Origin: Prevotellaceae bacterium
Lineage (GTDB): Bacteria > Bacteroidota > Bacteroidia > Bacteroidales > Muribaculaceae
Direction of reading: 5' to 3'
DNA: 64,000 nt
Assembly: GCA_021772015.1 (NCBI GenBank)
Contig: JAETNS010000012.1
Location: 1 to 64,000 of the forward strand
The translations under genes were made by a program, and so were the position numbers. Below are positions 8,343 to 17,550 of the stretch, in pieces. Numbering within the stretch: the stretch's first letter is position 1; each line of letters begins with the position of its first letter. A model generated the notes under the pieces. That model did no database searches. It had not been told where the DNA came from and was given only the letters and a program-made list of their open reading frames with translations.

Positions 8343-10235
8343 CTATTCAGCCCGTTTGGTCGTGTTGCCTTCATAATAATTCATGTAGGCGAGATTGACA
8401 AGCCTGACCCCTCCCGGAGTGGGATAATCGCCCGAAAAATACCAGTCACCGGGGCAAGACTTGACCGCGCCGTGGAGACCTCCCAATGTCTGGTAAACAA
8501 TCTCCACTTCCGCTTTTGTCCCCTCGGGGGTAAGCATAAGCGACATTTCCCGCGAGATTTCGGAATCAGTGAACGGCGCATAAATAGCTTTAACGCAGTT
8601 GACTTGTCTGTCTGCCGGCAACAGAGACTGCTCCTTGCACCGCTCGTAAGTCTGGCGGAGCACATCTTCCATACCCCGTTTCTTAAGCAGGGAGACAGCA
8701 GCACGGAATGCCGCGAATTCCCCCATGCGCGACATGTCTATTCCATAATAGTCAGGATAGCGCACTTGAGGTGATGATGACACTATGACAATCTTGCGGG
8801 GGTGGAGCCGGTCAAGCATCGCTATTATGGATTGTTTCAAGGTAGTCCCTCTGACTATTGAGTCATCGATTACCACAAGATTGTCAATGTCATTGGTCAC
8901 GCAACCGTAGGTGACATCATAGACATGTGCCGCCAGATCATTCCTCGAAGTTCCCTCTGCTATGAACGTACGCAGTTTGATATCCTTGATGGCTACTTTC
9001 TCAACGCGTAGCTTTGCGTCCATTACCTGCTTGATAGTCTCAGGAGTCAGCGTTCCACGGCTTTGCAGCTCCGCTATGCGAAATGCCTTGATCTTGTTCA
9101 ACCGGTTCTCAAGACCTTCGATCATGCCTATGAAGGCGACCTCGGCAGTGTTCGGAATGAAAGAAAACACCGAATGCGGAAGATCCCCGCCAATCGCTTT
9201 CATGACTTCCGGGACGACGGCCCGCCCCAGCTCTTTGCGCTCCCGATATATGTCAGCGTCGCTGCCACGAGAGAAATAGATCCGTTCAAAGGAACAACGC
9301 TCATTTTTCCCCTCGCCAAGAATATCGGCAACCTCGATATCACCACCTTTTGATACAATAAGTGCCGAGCCGGGAGTCAATTCATGTACATCCGCCCGTC
9401 TGATGTTCATCACGGTCTGTATCACAGGACGCTCGGATGCAAGGACCACAACTTCGTCATCGATGTAGTAGAACGCGGGACGGATCCCGTGGCTGTCACG
9501 CAAAGCGAACATGTCTCCCGAACCGGTCGCCCCGCATATCACATAACCGCCATCCCAGGCAGGTGATGCCGCTCTTAACACCTCTTTTATGTTGATGTTG
9601 TCTTCGATCGCGATTCCAAGCTCGGGATCCTCCAGTTTGTCACGGAATTCACGATACAGACGGTGATTCTCCCGGTCAAGGGCATATCCGAGTTGTTCAA
9701 GCAAGACGATAGTGTCGGAATATATGCGTGGATGCTGTCCCTTTTTGACAATTGACTTGAAAATTTCATCAACATTGGTCATGTTGAAGTTTCCACACAT
9801 CATCAGATTTCTGGATCTCCAGTTATTACGTCGTAGGAAAGGATGGACATATGAAATGCCGCTTTTCCCGGTGGTCGAATAACGCAAGTGACCCATATAG
9901 ATCTCGCCGACGAAAGGAGCGAATGCCTCGACCTCCCCCGAAGGTAGGGAATCAATATGGTCGCGGTCAAATTGCGGCATTATAGAGGCGAATATCTCAG
10001 TGATGGCGTTTGATCCAAGAGCGCGTTCACGAAAGACATATTCATGTCCAGGCACTGAATGGAGTTTCACTATCCCGACCCCGGCACCTTCCTGACCCCT
10101 GTTGTGCTGTTTCTCCATAAGGAGATACAGCTTGTTTAACGCCCAGGCATATGTGCCGTATTTTTCCCGATAGTATTCCAGAGGCTTGCGAAGACGTATC
10201 ATCGCAACGCCACACTCATGTTTGAGCTGTTCCAA
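8343..10235 (-). CDS. purF: Amidophosphoribosyltransferase-like enzyme (Bacteroidota long form), TTG start
   Basis: An N-terminal class II glutamine amidotransferase domain starts at KHECGVAMIRL with the nucleophile Cys. It continues through NRGQEGAG, and a C-terminal phosphoribosyltransferase domain carries VVIDDSIVRGTT. The enzyme makes phosphoribosylamine from PRPP and glutamine in purine synthesis. The frame is open upstream to an ATG at 10394, but that start would overlap glnN and read through its terminator hairpin. I prefer TTG at 10233-10235, which gives 630 residues and places Cys at residue 8. The protein is longer than classical PurF (about 470-500) but matches the Bacteroidota variant. 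Confidence 0.85.
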   Translation of the reverse strand: MEQLKHECGVAMIRLRKPLEYYREKYGTYAWALNKLYLLMEKQHNRGQEGAGVGIVKLHSVPGHEYVFRERALGSNAITEIFASIMPQFDRDHIDSLPSGEVEAFAPFVGEIYMGHLRYSTTGKSGISYVHPFLRRNNWRSRNLMMCGNFNMTNVDEIFKSIVKKGQHPRIYSDTIVLLEQLGYALDRENHRLYREFRDKLEDPELGIAIEDNINIKEVLRAASPAWDGGYVICGATGSGDMFALRDSHGIRPAFYYIDDEVVVLASERPVIQTVMNIRRADVHELTPGSALIVSKGGDIEVADILGEGKNERCSFERIYFSRGSDADIYRERKELGRAVVPEVMKAIGGDLPHSVFSFIPNTAEVAFIGMIEGLENRLNKIKAFRIAELQSRGTLTPETIKQVMDAKLRVEKVAIKDIKLRTFIAEGTSRNDLAAHVYDVTYGCVTNDIDNLVVIDDSIVRGTTLKQSIIAMLDRLHPRKIVIVSSSPQVRYPDYYGIDMSRMGEFAAFRAAVSLLKKRGMEDVLRQTYERCKEQSLLPADRQVNCVKAIYAPFTDSEISREMSLMLTPEGTKAEVEIVYQTLGGLHGAVKSCPGDWYFSGDYPTPGGVRLVNLAYMNYYEGNTTKRAE

Positions 10236-10291
10236 ACGAGTTCTGTATTGAGGTTTTGAAATAAAGACAATCCCATATGGAGACAGACAGC

Positions 10292-10331
10292 AAAGGGAAT
10301 GCCAAAACCGGCTGATTCTGACATTCCCTTT
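10292..10331 (-). terminator. Terminator between glnN and purF
   Basis: aaagggaatg (10292-10301) and cattcccttt (10322-10331) are exact reverse complements around a 20-nt loop. The hairpin lies just downstream of the glnN stop codon in the leftward direction and upstream of the chosen TTG start of purF. Its position argues that the upstream ATG for purF is not used. Confidence 0.65.
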
Positions 10332-10351
10332 GGTTGTGTCCCAAATGAGTG

Positions 10352-12541
10352 TTAGCGGATAAACAACATTTCGCGGTACTTCGGCAACGGCCACATCTCA
10401 TTGTCGACCATCAGCTCGAGTTTGTCGATATGATAACGAATGGTCTCCATCTTCGGAACCACGTTGTCATGGTATGCGATGGCTTTCTCCCTTTCGTTTT
10501 CGATACGGTTGGCATCCTTGCGGGCATTGACCATATCCTGGACATCCTTGCGGATCTCGGCGATATGTTTTGAGAGCTTCTCTATCGCCATTTTGTCACA
10601 GGCGGTCAGCTCTTCTGCTTTTTCTGCTTGGAAGATGGAATGGAGTTTTGCAACATTCTCCACCAATATTGACTGGTAGCGGGTTGCGACAGGCACTATG
10701 TGGTTTAACGCCAGGTCACCGAGCACACGGGCCTCAATCTGGATTTTTTTAGTATATGTCTCCCACTTGACTTCGTTTCGGGCGCGAAGCTCCAGATCGT
10801 TGAACACACCGGTCTTGTTGAACATCTCGACAGATGCCGGTGTAAGGTACGCATCAAAAATCTTGGGCACGGAAGTCTCGCAGTCAAGGCCGCGTTTCTC
10901 TGCTTCCGCTTTCCATTCATCCGAATAACCGTTCCCGTCAAAATGGATTGGCTTTGACGCGATTATCAGAGCCTTCGCCTCTTCAAGGATCGCATGGTAA
11001 AGCGATTCCTCGCGCTCCACGCGTCGATCAACGCGTTGTTTGAAATCAACAAGCTGCTCTGCGACCGCTGCATTGAGGGCAATCATGGCAGAGGCGCAGT
11101 TGGCGGACGAACCAACAGCACGGAATTCAAATCTGTTTCCGGTGAATGCGAAAGGTGATGTGCGGTTGCGGTCTGTATTGTCAAGCAGGATCTCCGGAAT
11201 CTGCGAGACTCCGACGGTGATACCCTCTTTACCGGCCAGCTCGATCAATTCATCTTCCGTGCTTTTTTCGAGACGGTCGAATATGTCGGCGATCTGTGAT
11301 CCGGTGAAGATCGAGATGATCGCCGGGGGAGCTTCATTGGCCCCAAGACGATGGGCGTTGGTCGCCGATGAAATGGATGCTTTGAGCAACGCATTGTGTT
11401 TGTGGACGGCCGCCATGACATTTGCGACAAATGTTATAAAGCGCAAATTCTCGCGCGGTGTCTTTCCGGGGGCAAAGAGGAGAGTTCCTGTATCGGTGCC
11501 GAGGCTCCAGTTATTGTGTTTACCGGAGCCATTGATCCCATTGAAAGGCTTTTCATGGAGAAGCACGCGGAAATTATGACGTTTGGCAACCTCGCTCATC
11601 AATCCCATAAGCAAGAGGTTGTGGTCATTGGCAAGATTGGTCTCCTCAAATATGGGAGCCAGCTCGAACTGATTGGGAGCCACTTCATTATGACGTGTAT
11701 GAGCCGGTATGCCAAGTCTGTGGCACTCGGTTTCAAGATCCAGCATGAAAGCCTCGACCCGAGAGGGGATGGCTCCGAAATAGTGATCCTCCAGCTGCTG
11801 GTTCTTGGCGCTCTCATGACCCATAAGTGTGCGTCCCGTAAGAACCAGATCGGGACGGGCAGCATAAAGCGCTTCATCCACCAGAAAATACTCCTGTTCC
11901 CAGCCGAGATAGCTGATGACATGTTTGACATCTTTGTCAAAATAGCGGGCGACTCCGGCGGCGGCCTTGTCTACAGCATTCAGCGCGCGTAGAAGCGGAG
12001 TCTTGAAGTCGAGCGATTCCCCGGTGTATGATATGAAAATCGTAGGGATACAGAGGGTTTTGTTGAGAATGAAGACCGGCGAGGAGATATCCCATGCGGA
12101 ATAACCACGGGCTTCAAAGGTATTGCGTATCCCTCCATTGGGGAAACTTGACGCGTCAGGTTCCTGCTGCACAAGCAATTTCCCTGTGAATTCCTCGACC
12201 ACACCTCCTTTGCCGTCATGCTCGATGAAGGAGTCATGCTTTTCGGCGGTCCCTCCGGTGAGGGGATGGAACCAGTGGGTATAGTGGCGTGCGCCATTTT
12301 CAATCGCCCATTGCTTCATTCCGGCAGCCACACTGTCGGCGAGCTGCCGTGAGATGGGTTGCTTGTTGTCAATAGCGTCGACAAGTTGGTCGTAAGTGTC
12401 CTTAGGAAGGTACTCAAACATCTTCTGGCGATTGAAAACCGCTTCGCCATAGAACTTTTCTGGACGTTCCGAAGGGGTCTCCACCGAAACTGCCTTGCGG
12501 TCGGATGCTTCCTGCACCGCTTTGAATCTTAGTAACGACAT
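10352..12541 (-). CDS. glnN: Glutamine synthetase type III
   Basis: Starting at the ATG at 12541 (MSLLRFKAVQEA) the protein has 729 residues, the usual GSIII length. The longer frame to 12592 adds a non-conserved leader. GSIII signatures include FHPLTGGTAEKHDSF, the GWEQEYFLVDE metal-binding region, HNEVAPNQFE and NGSGKHNNWS. The enzyme makes glutamine from glutamate and ammonia as a dodecamer. It lies upstream of purF, which consumes glutamine, although a strong hairpin separates the two. Confidence 0.95.
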   Translation of the reverse strand: MSLLRFKAVQEASDRKAVSVETPSERPEKFYGEAVFNRQKMFEYLPKDTYDQLVDAIDNKQPISRQLADSVAAGMKQWAIENGARHYTHWFHPLTGGTAEKHDSFIEHDGKGGVVEEFTGKLLVQQEPDASSFPNGGIRNTFEARGYSAWDISSPVFILNKTLCIPTIFISYTGESLDFKTPLLRALNAVDKAAAGVARYFDKDVKHVISYLGWEQEYFLVDEALYAARPDLVLTGRTLMGHESAKNQQLEDHYFGAIPSRVEAFMLDLETECHRLGIPAHTRHNEVAPNQFELAPIFEETNLANDHNLLLMGLMSEVAKRHNFRVLLHEKPFNGINGSGKHNNWSLGTDTGTLLFAPGKTPRENLRFITFVANVMAAVHKHNALLKASISSATNAHRLGANEAPPAIISIFTGSQIADIFDRLEKSTEDELIELAGKEGITVGVSQIPEILLDNTDRNRTSPFAFTGNRFEFRAVGSSANCASAMIALNAAVAEQLVDFKQRVDRRVEREESLYHAILEEAKALIIASKPIHFDGNGYSDEWKAEAEKRGLDCETSVPKIFDAYLTPASVEMFNKTGVFNDLELRARNEVKWETYTKKIQIEARVLGDLALNHIVPVATRYQSILVENVAKLHSIFQAEKAEELTACDKMAIEKLSKHIAEIRKDVQDMVNARKDANRIENEREKAIAYHDNVVPKMETIRYHIDKLELMVDNEMWPLPKYREMLFIR

Positions 12542-12653
12542 AAGATTGGAATGAAGTTTGTTATGATTAACAACGCCTGGAACCCTTTGCAAACCTAAAA
12601 CAGGGGGGCGCGTTTAATTCCTTTGAATGAATCTGATGTTTTTATACGGACGA

Positions 12654-13889
12654 TCAAAAACGGGCCGACCGTATACGTTTGACAGCCTCCATAGTGTTTT
12701 CAAGCGTGTTGAAAGCCGTGAGTCTGAAATAGCCTTCCCCGGCCGGCCCGAAACCGGAGCCGGGAGTGCCGGCTACATTGCATTTCTCAAGCAAGAGATC
12801 AAAAAACTCCCATGAAGAAATCCCCGCAGGAGTCTTTATCCAGACATAAGGAGCGTTGACACCACCGAACACCTCCAGTCCGGCATCTGTGAGTCCCTCA
12901 CGCAAGATCCCGGCGTTTGTCAGGTAATAATCAACAGCTTCTTTGATCTGCCGTTGTCCCTCGGGCGTGTATACCGCAGCTGCGCCGCGTTGGGATATGT
13001 ATGACGCGCCATTGAATTTGGTGCATTGCCTTCGGTTCCACAGATGATTGAGATTCACATCACATCCGTTGGAATCCTTGGCTGTGAGTTCTTTCGGCAC
13101 CACCGTGTAGCCACAGCGTATGCCGGTGAATCCTGCTGTCTTGGAAAAACTGCGGAATTCCACCGCGCATTTTCGCGCACCTTCTATTTCATATATTGAA
13201 TGGGGCACATCATCCTGGCGGATGAACGCTTCATAAGCGGAATCGAAAAGAATAAGTGAGCCATGCTTCAAAGCGAAATCCACCCACACTTTCAACTGAT
13301 CACGTGTGAGCGTGGTACCGGTCGGATTGTTTGGATAACACAGGTATATGACATCGGGGATATCCATTCCTTCAGGAACCGACGGTATGAACCCATTCTC
13401 GGATGTCACAGGCAGATATTGTATTTTGTCCCATGCTCCTTTTACGAGATCTCCGGCGCGGCCAGCCATGACGTTTGTGTCGACATATACAGGATAGACC
13501 GGATCAGTTACTGCCACCCGGTTGGATATGGACAATATGTCTCCGAAATTTCCTGTATCGCTTTTTGCGCCGTCACTGACGAATATCTCGGAAGGATCCA
13601 TGGCTATACCCCGTTTTTTATAGTCATGGAGCGCGATAGCCTCCCGGAGGAACGGATATCCCTGTTCGGGGCCATATCCATGAAATGTTGCGGGATTCCC
13701 TTCGTCATCCACTGCTTTGTGCATTGCCTCGATAGCGGCAGGACACAACGGTAATGTCACGTCGCCGATCCCCATGCGGATCACATCCACATTGGGATTG
13801 GCTTCTTTGAATGCGTTTATCCTTCGCGCTACTTCTGAAAAAAGGTAGCTTTCAGGAAGTTTGCAGAAATTTTCGTTAATCGTAAACAT
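12654..13889 (-). CDS. dapL: LL-diaminopimelate aminotransferase
   Basis: The 411-residue PLP fold-type I aminotransferase shows DapL hallmarks: the N-terminal segment [41 protein letters not shown], and the PLP lysine within [12 protein letters not shown]. It converts tetrahydrodipicolinate directly to LL-diaminopimelate, bypassing the succinylase steps. It is 22 bp from dapF, which performs the next step, so the two form a lysine/meso-DAP operon on the minus strand. Confidence 0.95.
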   Translation of the reverse strand: MFTINENFCKLPESYLFSEVARRINAFKEANPNVDVIRMGIGDVTLPLCPAAIEAMHKAVDDEGNPATFHGYGPEQGYPFLREAIALHDYKKRGIAMDPSEIFVSDGAKSDTGNFGDILSISNRVAVTDPVYPVYVDTNVMAGRAGDLVKGAWDKIQYLPVTSENGFIPSVPEGMDIPDVIYLCYPNNPTGTTLTRDQLKVWVDFALKHGSLILFDSAYEAFIRQDDVPHSIYEIEGARKCAVEFRSFSKTAGFTGIRCGYTVVPKELTAKDSNGCDVNLNHLWNRRQCTKFNGASYISQRGAAAVYTPEGQRQIKEAVDYYLTNAGILREGLTDAGLEVFGGVNAPYVWIKTPAGISSWEFFDLLLEKCNVAGTPGSGFGPAGEGYFRLTAFNTLENTMEAVKRIRSARF

Positions 13890-13911
13890 AAGGTGGTGAC
13901 TGAATTTTAAA

Positions 13912-14799
13912 TTAAAGACCCTTGGGCAGTTCGATCTCTCCGTTGAAAACGGTTGTGGCTGGCCCGGCCATCAGGACATGGCCTGTAACCGGATCCTGGG
14001 AAATCTGCAGATCACCGCCAAGCAGATGAACGGTGACAGCCTCCTTATCTGCTAATCCAAGAAGAGAGGCTGCCACAGCGGTAGCGCATGCGCCTGTCCC
14101 GCAGGCCTGGGTTTCGCCGCTACCGCGCTCCCAGACTCTCATCTTTATTTCTTTTGGGCCGATGATCTCCGCGAACTCGATGTTTGCCCGATCGGGCCAC
14201 ATCGGATTTATTTCAAGCTGTCTGCCGAGACCGTGTATATCGATTTTGTCAAGGTCATCGACAAATATCACGCCATGAGGATTTCCCATAGAGACAGCGG
14301 TGACCAGATATGTAGCCCCGTTGATTGCGACAGAAATCTCCCTGTTTGTATCAGCGAGGACAGGTATTTCCTCCGGCTCGAGACATGGTTCGCCCATATC
14401 TACGGTTACAGATTCGATGTTCCCGGCGGCATCAGGGTGAAGCGTTAAATATTTAACGCCCGAAAGAGTTTCGAGCGTTAATTGTAATTTGTCAGTCAGA
14501 CCGAAGTCATGAACATACTTGCCTACGCAACGAGAGCCGTTGCCACACATCTTGGCTTCCGAGCCGTCGGCGTTGAAAATCCGCATTTTGAAATCCGCGC
14601 GGTCGGAAGGACAGATGAGGATGATACCATCTCCTCCGATTCCTTTATGGCGATCGCTAAGGAAGATGGAAAGTGCTTCAGGATTTTCCGGGGAGCCGTT
14701 GGTACAATCGATGTAGATGTAATCGTTTCCGATGCCATGCATCTTGGTGAAACGAAGCTTGTCAACAGCGGGTGAAGTAGAAATATTCGGAGTTATCAT
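13912..14799 (-). CDS. dapF: Diaminopimelate epimerase
   Basis: The likely start is the ATG at 14799 (MITPNIS), giving 295 residues; the frame extends to 14871 without conserved sequence. DapF motifs are [27 protein letters not shown] with the first catalytic cysteine, and [11 protein letters not shown] with the second. It epimerises LL-DAP to meso-DAP for peptidoglycan and lysine. In the leftward direction it is transcribed before dapL. Confidence 0.94.
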   Translation of the reverse strand: MITPNISTSPAVDKLRFTKMHGIGNDYIYIDCTNGSPENPEALSIFLSDRHKGIGGDGIILICPSDRADFKMRIFNADGSEAKMCGNGSRCVGKYVHDFGLTDKLQLTLETLSGVKYLTLHPDAAGNIESVTVDMGEPCLEPEEIPVLADTNREISVAINGATYLVTAVSMGNPHGVIFVDDLDKIDIHGLGRQLEINPMWPDRANIEFAEIIGPKEIKMRVWERGSGETQACGTGACATAVAASLLGLADKEAVTVHLLGGDLQISQDPVTGHVLMAGPATTVFNGEIELPKGL

Positions 14800-14853
14800 A
14801 CTGGAAAATTTCACCCCGCAAAGGTAGGCAATATTTCTCAACTCCCAAAAGAA

Positions 14854-14887
14854 ACTCCCGGAAATTTGCAAAAAAATTCCCGGGAGT
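14854..14887 (-). terminator. Hairpin downstream of the outer-membrane protein gene
   Basis: actcccgg (14854-14861) pairs with ccgggagt (14880-14887). In the leftward direction it follows the stop of the barrel protein gene (14926) and is followed by tttctttt. It overlaps the leader of dapF, so it probably ends the upstream transcript before the dap genes. Confidence 0.55.
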
Positions 14888-14925
14888 GATCGTTCTGATG
14901 TGTAATGGCTGCTTAACCTAAGTCA

Positions 14926-15654
14926 TCAGAAGGTCCAGCCAAGACGGAGAGCCGGCTCAACATATGTGGCAAGCTTGATACCGTTGACTTTATTCTGCTT
15001 GTCAGACTCTTTGCTGTCGCTCCAGTTGCCATTGTCATCGAATCCCCCTTTGGTATAATAACCGGGGTAACTCTGGAATCCGAATTTCACTCCAAGCTCA
15101 GCGCCTACGAAAAGACCTTTGTAGACATAGAAGTCGATTCCGGTGAATGCTTTGATGTTAAATTCGTTATAGCTGCGCTCGTCGTATGACGGATTATTTG
15201 TAGTCATTGCGTTGCAGATTTTTGTCTCGCGAAGTTTCTCATCTGAATCGAGCCACTGGTTTGTCGCGCTGACGCTCTGCATGGCATATCCAAGTCCAGC
15301 GCCGGCATAAAGGTCGATGCGTTTGTAGTTGAAGAAGTGGCGCTCATAACCGAGATTGATCGAGAAATTGCCTACCTTGCCTTTCGACCAGATGTCATCG
15401 TGATTGTCGGGATCGGGAGTGGATTTCACGTTGTCGAGACCAAAGCCGATGCCGAAGCGGATAGCGTCTTTGTCAGAGAAGAAATAACGGCCCTTGAGCT
15501 GATCAAGTTTGAATGTGCCGAAGTCATTGGAGAAAGGATTGAACTGCACTTCCACGGAGAAGTCTCCGGCGACGGGTGCAAAAGAATTGTCTTGGGCGGC
15601 AACTGTAGTCGCGGACGCTGCCATAATAGCGGCAGCGAGAATCATTTTCTTCAT
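14926..15654 (-). CDS. Outer-membrane beta-barrel protein (OmpA/porin-like fold), unknown role
   Basis: The ATG at 15654 gives 242 residues with a clear signal peptide (MKKMILAAAIMAASATTVAAQ). The remainder alternates polar and aromatic residues with GYERHFF, DLYAGAGLGYAMQ and GVKFGFQSYPGYY, and ends in the aromatic RLGWTF expected of an outer-membrane barrel. The longer frame upstream lies in non-coding DNA. It is a single gene with its own hairpin downstream. The function is unknown; it is a small 8-stranded-type barrel. Confidence 0.75.
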   Translation of the reverse strand: MKKMILAAAIMAASATTVAAQDNSFAPVAGDFSVEVQFNPFSNDFGTFKLDQLKGRYFFSDKDAIRFGIGFGLDNVKSTPDPDNHDDIWSKGKVGNFSINLGYERHFFNYKRIDLYAGAGLGYAMQSVSATNQWLDSDEKLRETKICNAMTTNNPSYDERSYNEFNIKAFTGIDFYVYKGLFVGAELGVKFGFQSYPGYYTKGGFDDNGNWSDSKESDKQNKVNGIKLATYVEPALRLGWTF

Positions 15655-16009
15655 TGCTTTTGAAATGTTGAGGACCCAGAGGCAGATATACCGGAGTTGG
15701 CATTGATACCAATCTGCAGATTTCCGGAAAGAGCCGGGTCTGATTTGAAATGTGTAAAACCTATTGAAATTTCTTATAAAACCTATTAGAAAAATCAGTT
15801 GAAAATCGTATGCTATGAGACTCAATTGCGCTGCAAAGTTAAGTCAAATTTTTCAAATGATGCTAATTTTTCTTTCATAAAATGGCATGTGGACTAATAA
15901 TTGTCCGTATCGGACACTCTTCAATCTAAATGTCCGCAGGTGTTAATCGGCTGATTTTGCGGTTGATAGGCTATATGTTCCGGTTGTTACCCCGGAAATG
16001 TGTTATTTT

Positions 16010-16738
16010 TCAAAAAACATATCCGAAATTCACAAGCAGATTGGATGAACCAAGCTCATTGCGCAATTTTGCGAAATCCGTTCCGTATGATACTCCGATG
16101 ACATACTGGTCATATTGCAGTTTCAGGGCTGCATGCCATCCGAACTGAAATCGCTTGAGAGCTTCATTCCCCAAAGCGTTTTTTGAGAAAAGATTTACAT
16201 TCCCGGGGATAAAGCCACTTGTCTTTACCAGGCTGTCATGATTGCTTTCAGGGACAGTTACTTCAGTTTTGGCTCGTCCGAACGCTTGAATTCTGAAATC
16301 AAAGCCGAATTGTGGCGTGATGGAAAATACAGGGGATAGTGGTACTTTGTATGAGATGTTTAAAGGAATATTGAAATTTATAAACCGTGTGGAGACTTTG
16401 GCTGTGATTTGATCGTATGTCGCACTGTCATGAAATGTCTTGTCCCTGAAAGTGAAACGTCCGTCAATGCCGGTGCCAAGCATCAATGGGTAATCTTTCA
16501 GGATGTTGAAATCTATCGAATAACCTATGACGAAGCCGCTTAAACTGTAGGTTGTCGCAGATTTCGGGCGCAATGTATAGAGGTCATAGCCGATGAAGAG
16601 TGTATTTGAATAACCTTGCGTTTCTTTTTGATGGTATGCCGGAGTGTCGGGCGTATCGACTGCGGCAGCCCGGATAGTCGAAACTATTGCCGACATTATC
16701 ATAAACAAGAGCATCGAAAGCAAAACGCGGATATTCAT
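16010..16738 (-). CDS. Outer-membrane beta-barrel protein, unknown role
   Basis: From the ATG at 16738 the product has 242 residues. A signal peptide (MNIRVLLSMLLFMIMSAIVS) is followed by barrel-like strands such as SNTLFIGYDLYTLRP and SVTPQFGFDFRIQA-like segments, with a terminal LLVNFGYVF. The C-terminal aromatic fits BAM recognition. It is similar in size and orientation to the barrel gene at 14926, although the sequences are clearly divergent. No specific family is recognised. Confidence 0.7.
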   Translation of the reverse strand: MNIRVLLSMLLFMIMSAIVSTIRAAAVDTPDTPAYHQKETQGYSNTLFIGYDLYTLRPKSATTYSLSGFVIGYSIDFNILKDYPLMLGTGIDGRFTFRDKTFHDSATYDQITAKVSTRFINFNIPLNISYKVPLSPVFSITPQFGFDFRIQAFGRAKTEVTVPESNHDSLVKTSGFIPGNVNLFSKNALGNEALKRFQFGWHAALKLQYDQYVIGVSYGTDFAKLRNELGSSNLLVNFGYVF

Positions 16739-16858
16739 AATCGTGAACAATAATGTTGTTTTATTGAAAAATAGCCACAATAACCTACTATGGGAAGGCA
16801 ATCATGTGTAAAACAAACATATGCCACACGAAAGTTCAATGAAACCTGTATAAACGCT

Positions 16859-16909
16859 ACCGGCCTCCGTCACATGCCGCGTATCAGGCGGTAAGAGACG
16901 AAGGCCGGT
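16859..16909 (-). terminator. Hairpin after the HTH gene
   Basis: accggcct (16859-16866) pairs exactly with aggccggt (16902-16909), and cgtc/gacg extend the stem after one mismatch. It begins 25 bp beyond the HTH stop codon in the leftward direction. The U-tract is weak. Confidence 0.5.
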
Positions 16910-16933
16910 GCGGATTTTGCTGCCTGCTGGCAG

Positions 16934-17206
16934 TCAATCTCTGCGACGCGGTTTGGTGAAACCGCAGGCGGACTGGAATTCTGCGAAAAAGTCATGAGAA
17001 AGAGCCACCGATATCCGGCAAAGCAATTCGGTATCTATAGACCCTTTTCTTAGAATTTTGTAAACATTGGTGCGGTCACAGCAAATTTCTTGTGCAAGCC
17101 ATGCCGCAGGGCGACGTTGGCGGCGCAGTTCATCGCTGATAAGAGAACCGATGTGGACCTTAATGCCACAATCTTCGGTCAAAGTAGAAACAGGGTTGGT
17201 AGCCAT
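16934..17206 (-). CDS. Small HTH (XRE-like) DNA-binding protein
   Basis: The 90-residue protein contains one predicted helix-turn-helix: LAQEICCDRTNVYKILRKGSI, residues about 38-58, followed by a helical LLCRISVALSHDFFAEF. This is the common Bacteroidales type of short XRE-like regulator with a basic C-terminus (KPRRRD). The target is unknown. It stands alone between a barrel gene and dcp. Confidence 0.7.
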   Translation of the reverse strand: MATNPVSTLTEDCGIKVHIGSLISDELRRQRRPAAWLAQEICCDRTNVYKILRKGSIDTELLCRISVALSHDFFAEFQSACGFTKPRRRD

Positions 17207-17550
17207 GCCTAAACAAAGTTATGATGTTGTGGTAAAAAGCGTTTTCAACTGCAAAATTAATACAAAAATGAGAATATTGAAACACACGATGCCTGATTGC
17301 AGATTTTAACAATTGTCAATGAGGGTTAAGAGTATCGTCCGAATCTTACACATTGTAAAGGGTGTGGCGTTAATGGCTAAAAATAGTAGAAATATGGTCT
17401 ACATCACACAGTTGCGATTTTAAGAAGGCGTTGTAGACAAATATTCTACAATGAATATTCTAAAAATCCCGTTCCTTCAGAATCGAAGAAACGGGATTTT
17501 TTTGTCAAGTGTTGAATTATATAAAATAAGGATTGCTTATATCGTAGCGC
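17207..17550. other. Intergenic region with a bidirectional terminator and two small dyads
   Basis: This 344-bp stretch has no convincing gene. A strong terminator is formed by aaaaatcccgtt (17462-17473) and aacgggattttt (17490-17501), with T-runs on both sides; it ends dcp transcription leftward. Two short dyads precede it: gtaga/tctac near 17386-17402 and ttgtag (17431-17436)/ctacaa (17446-17451). The remainder upstream of the HTH gene is AT-rich and probably holds its promoter. Confidence 0.6.

Noticed and set aside
5460-8398. Plus-strand open frames opposite ispH, cmk and porQ
   Set aside because: They mirror the well-identified minus-strand genes and their products have no recognisable motifs.
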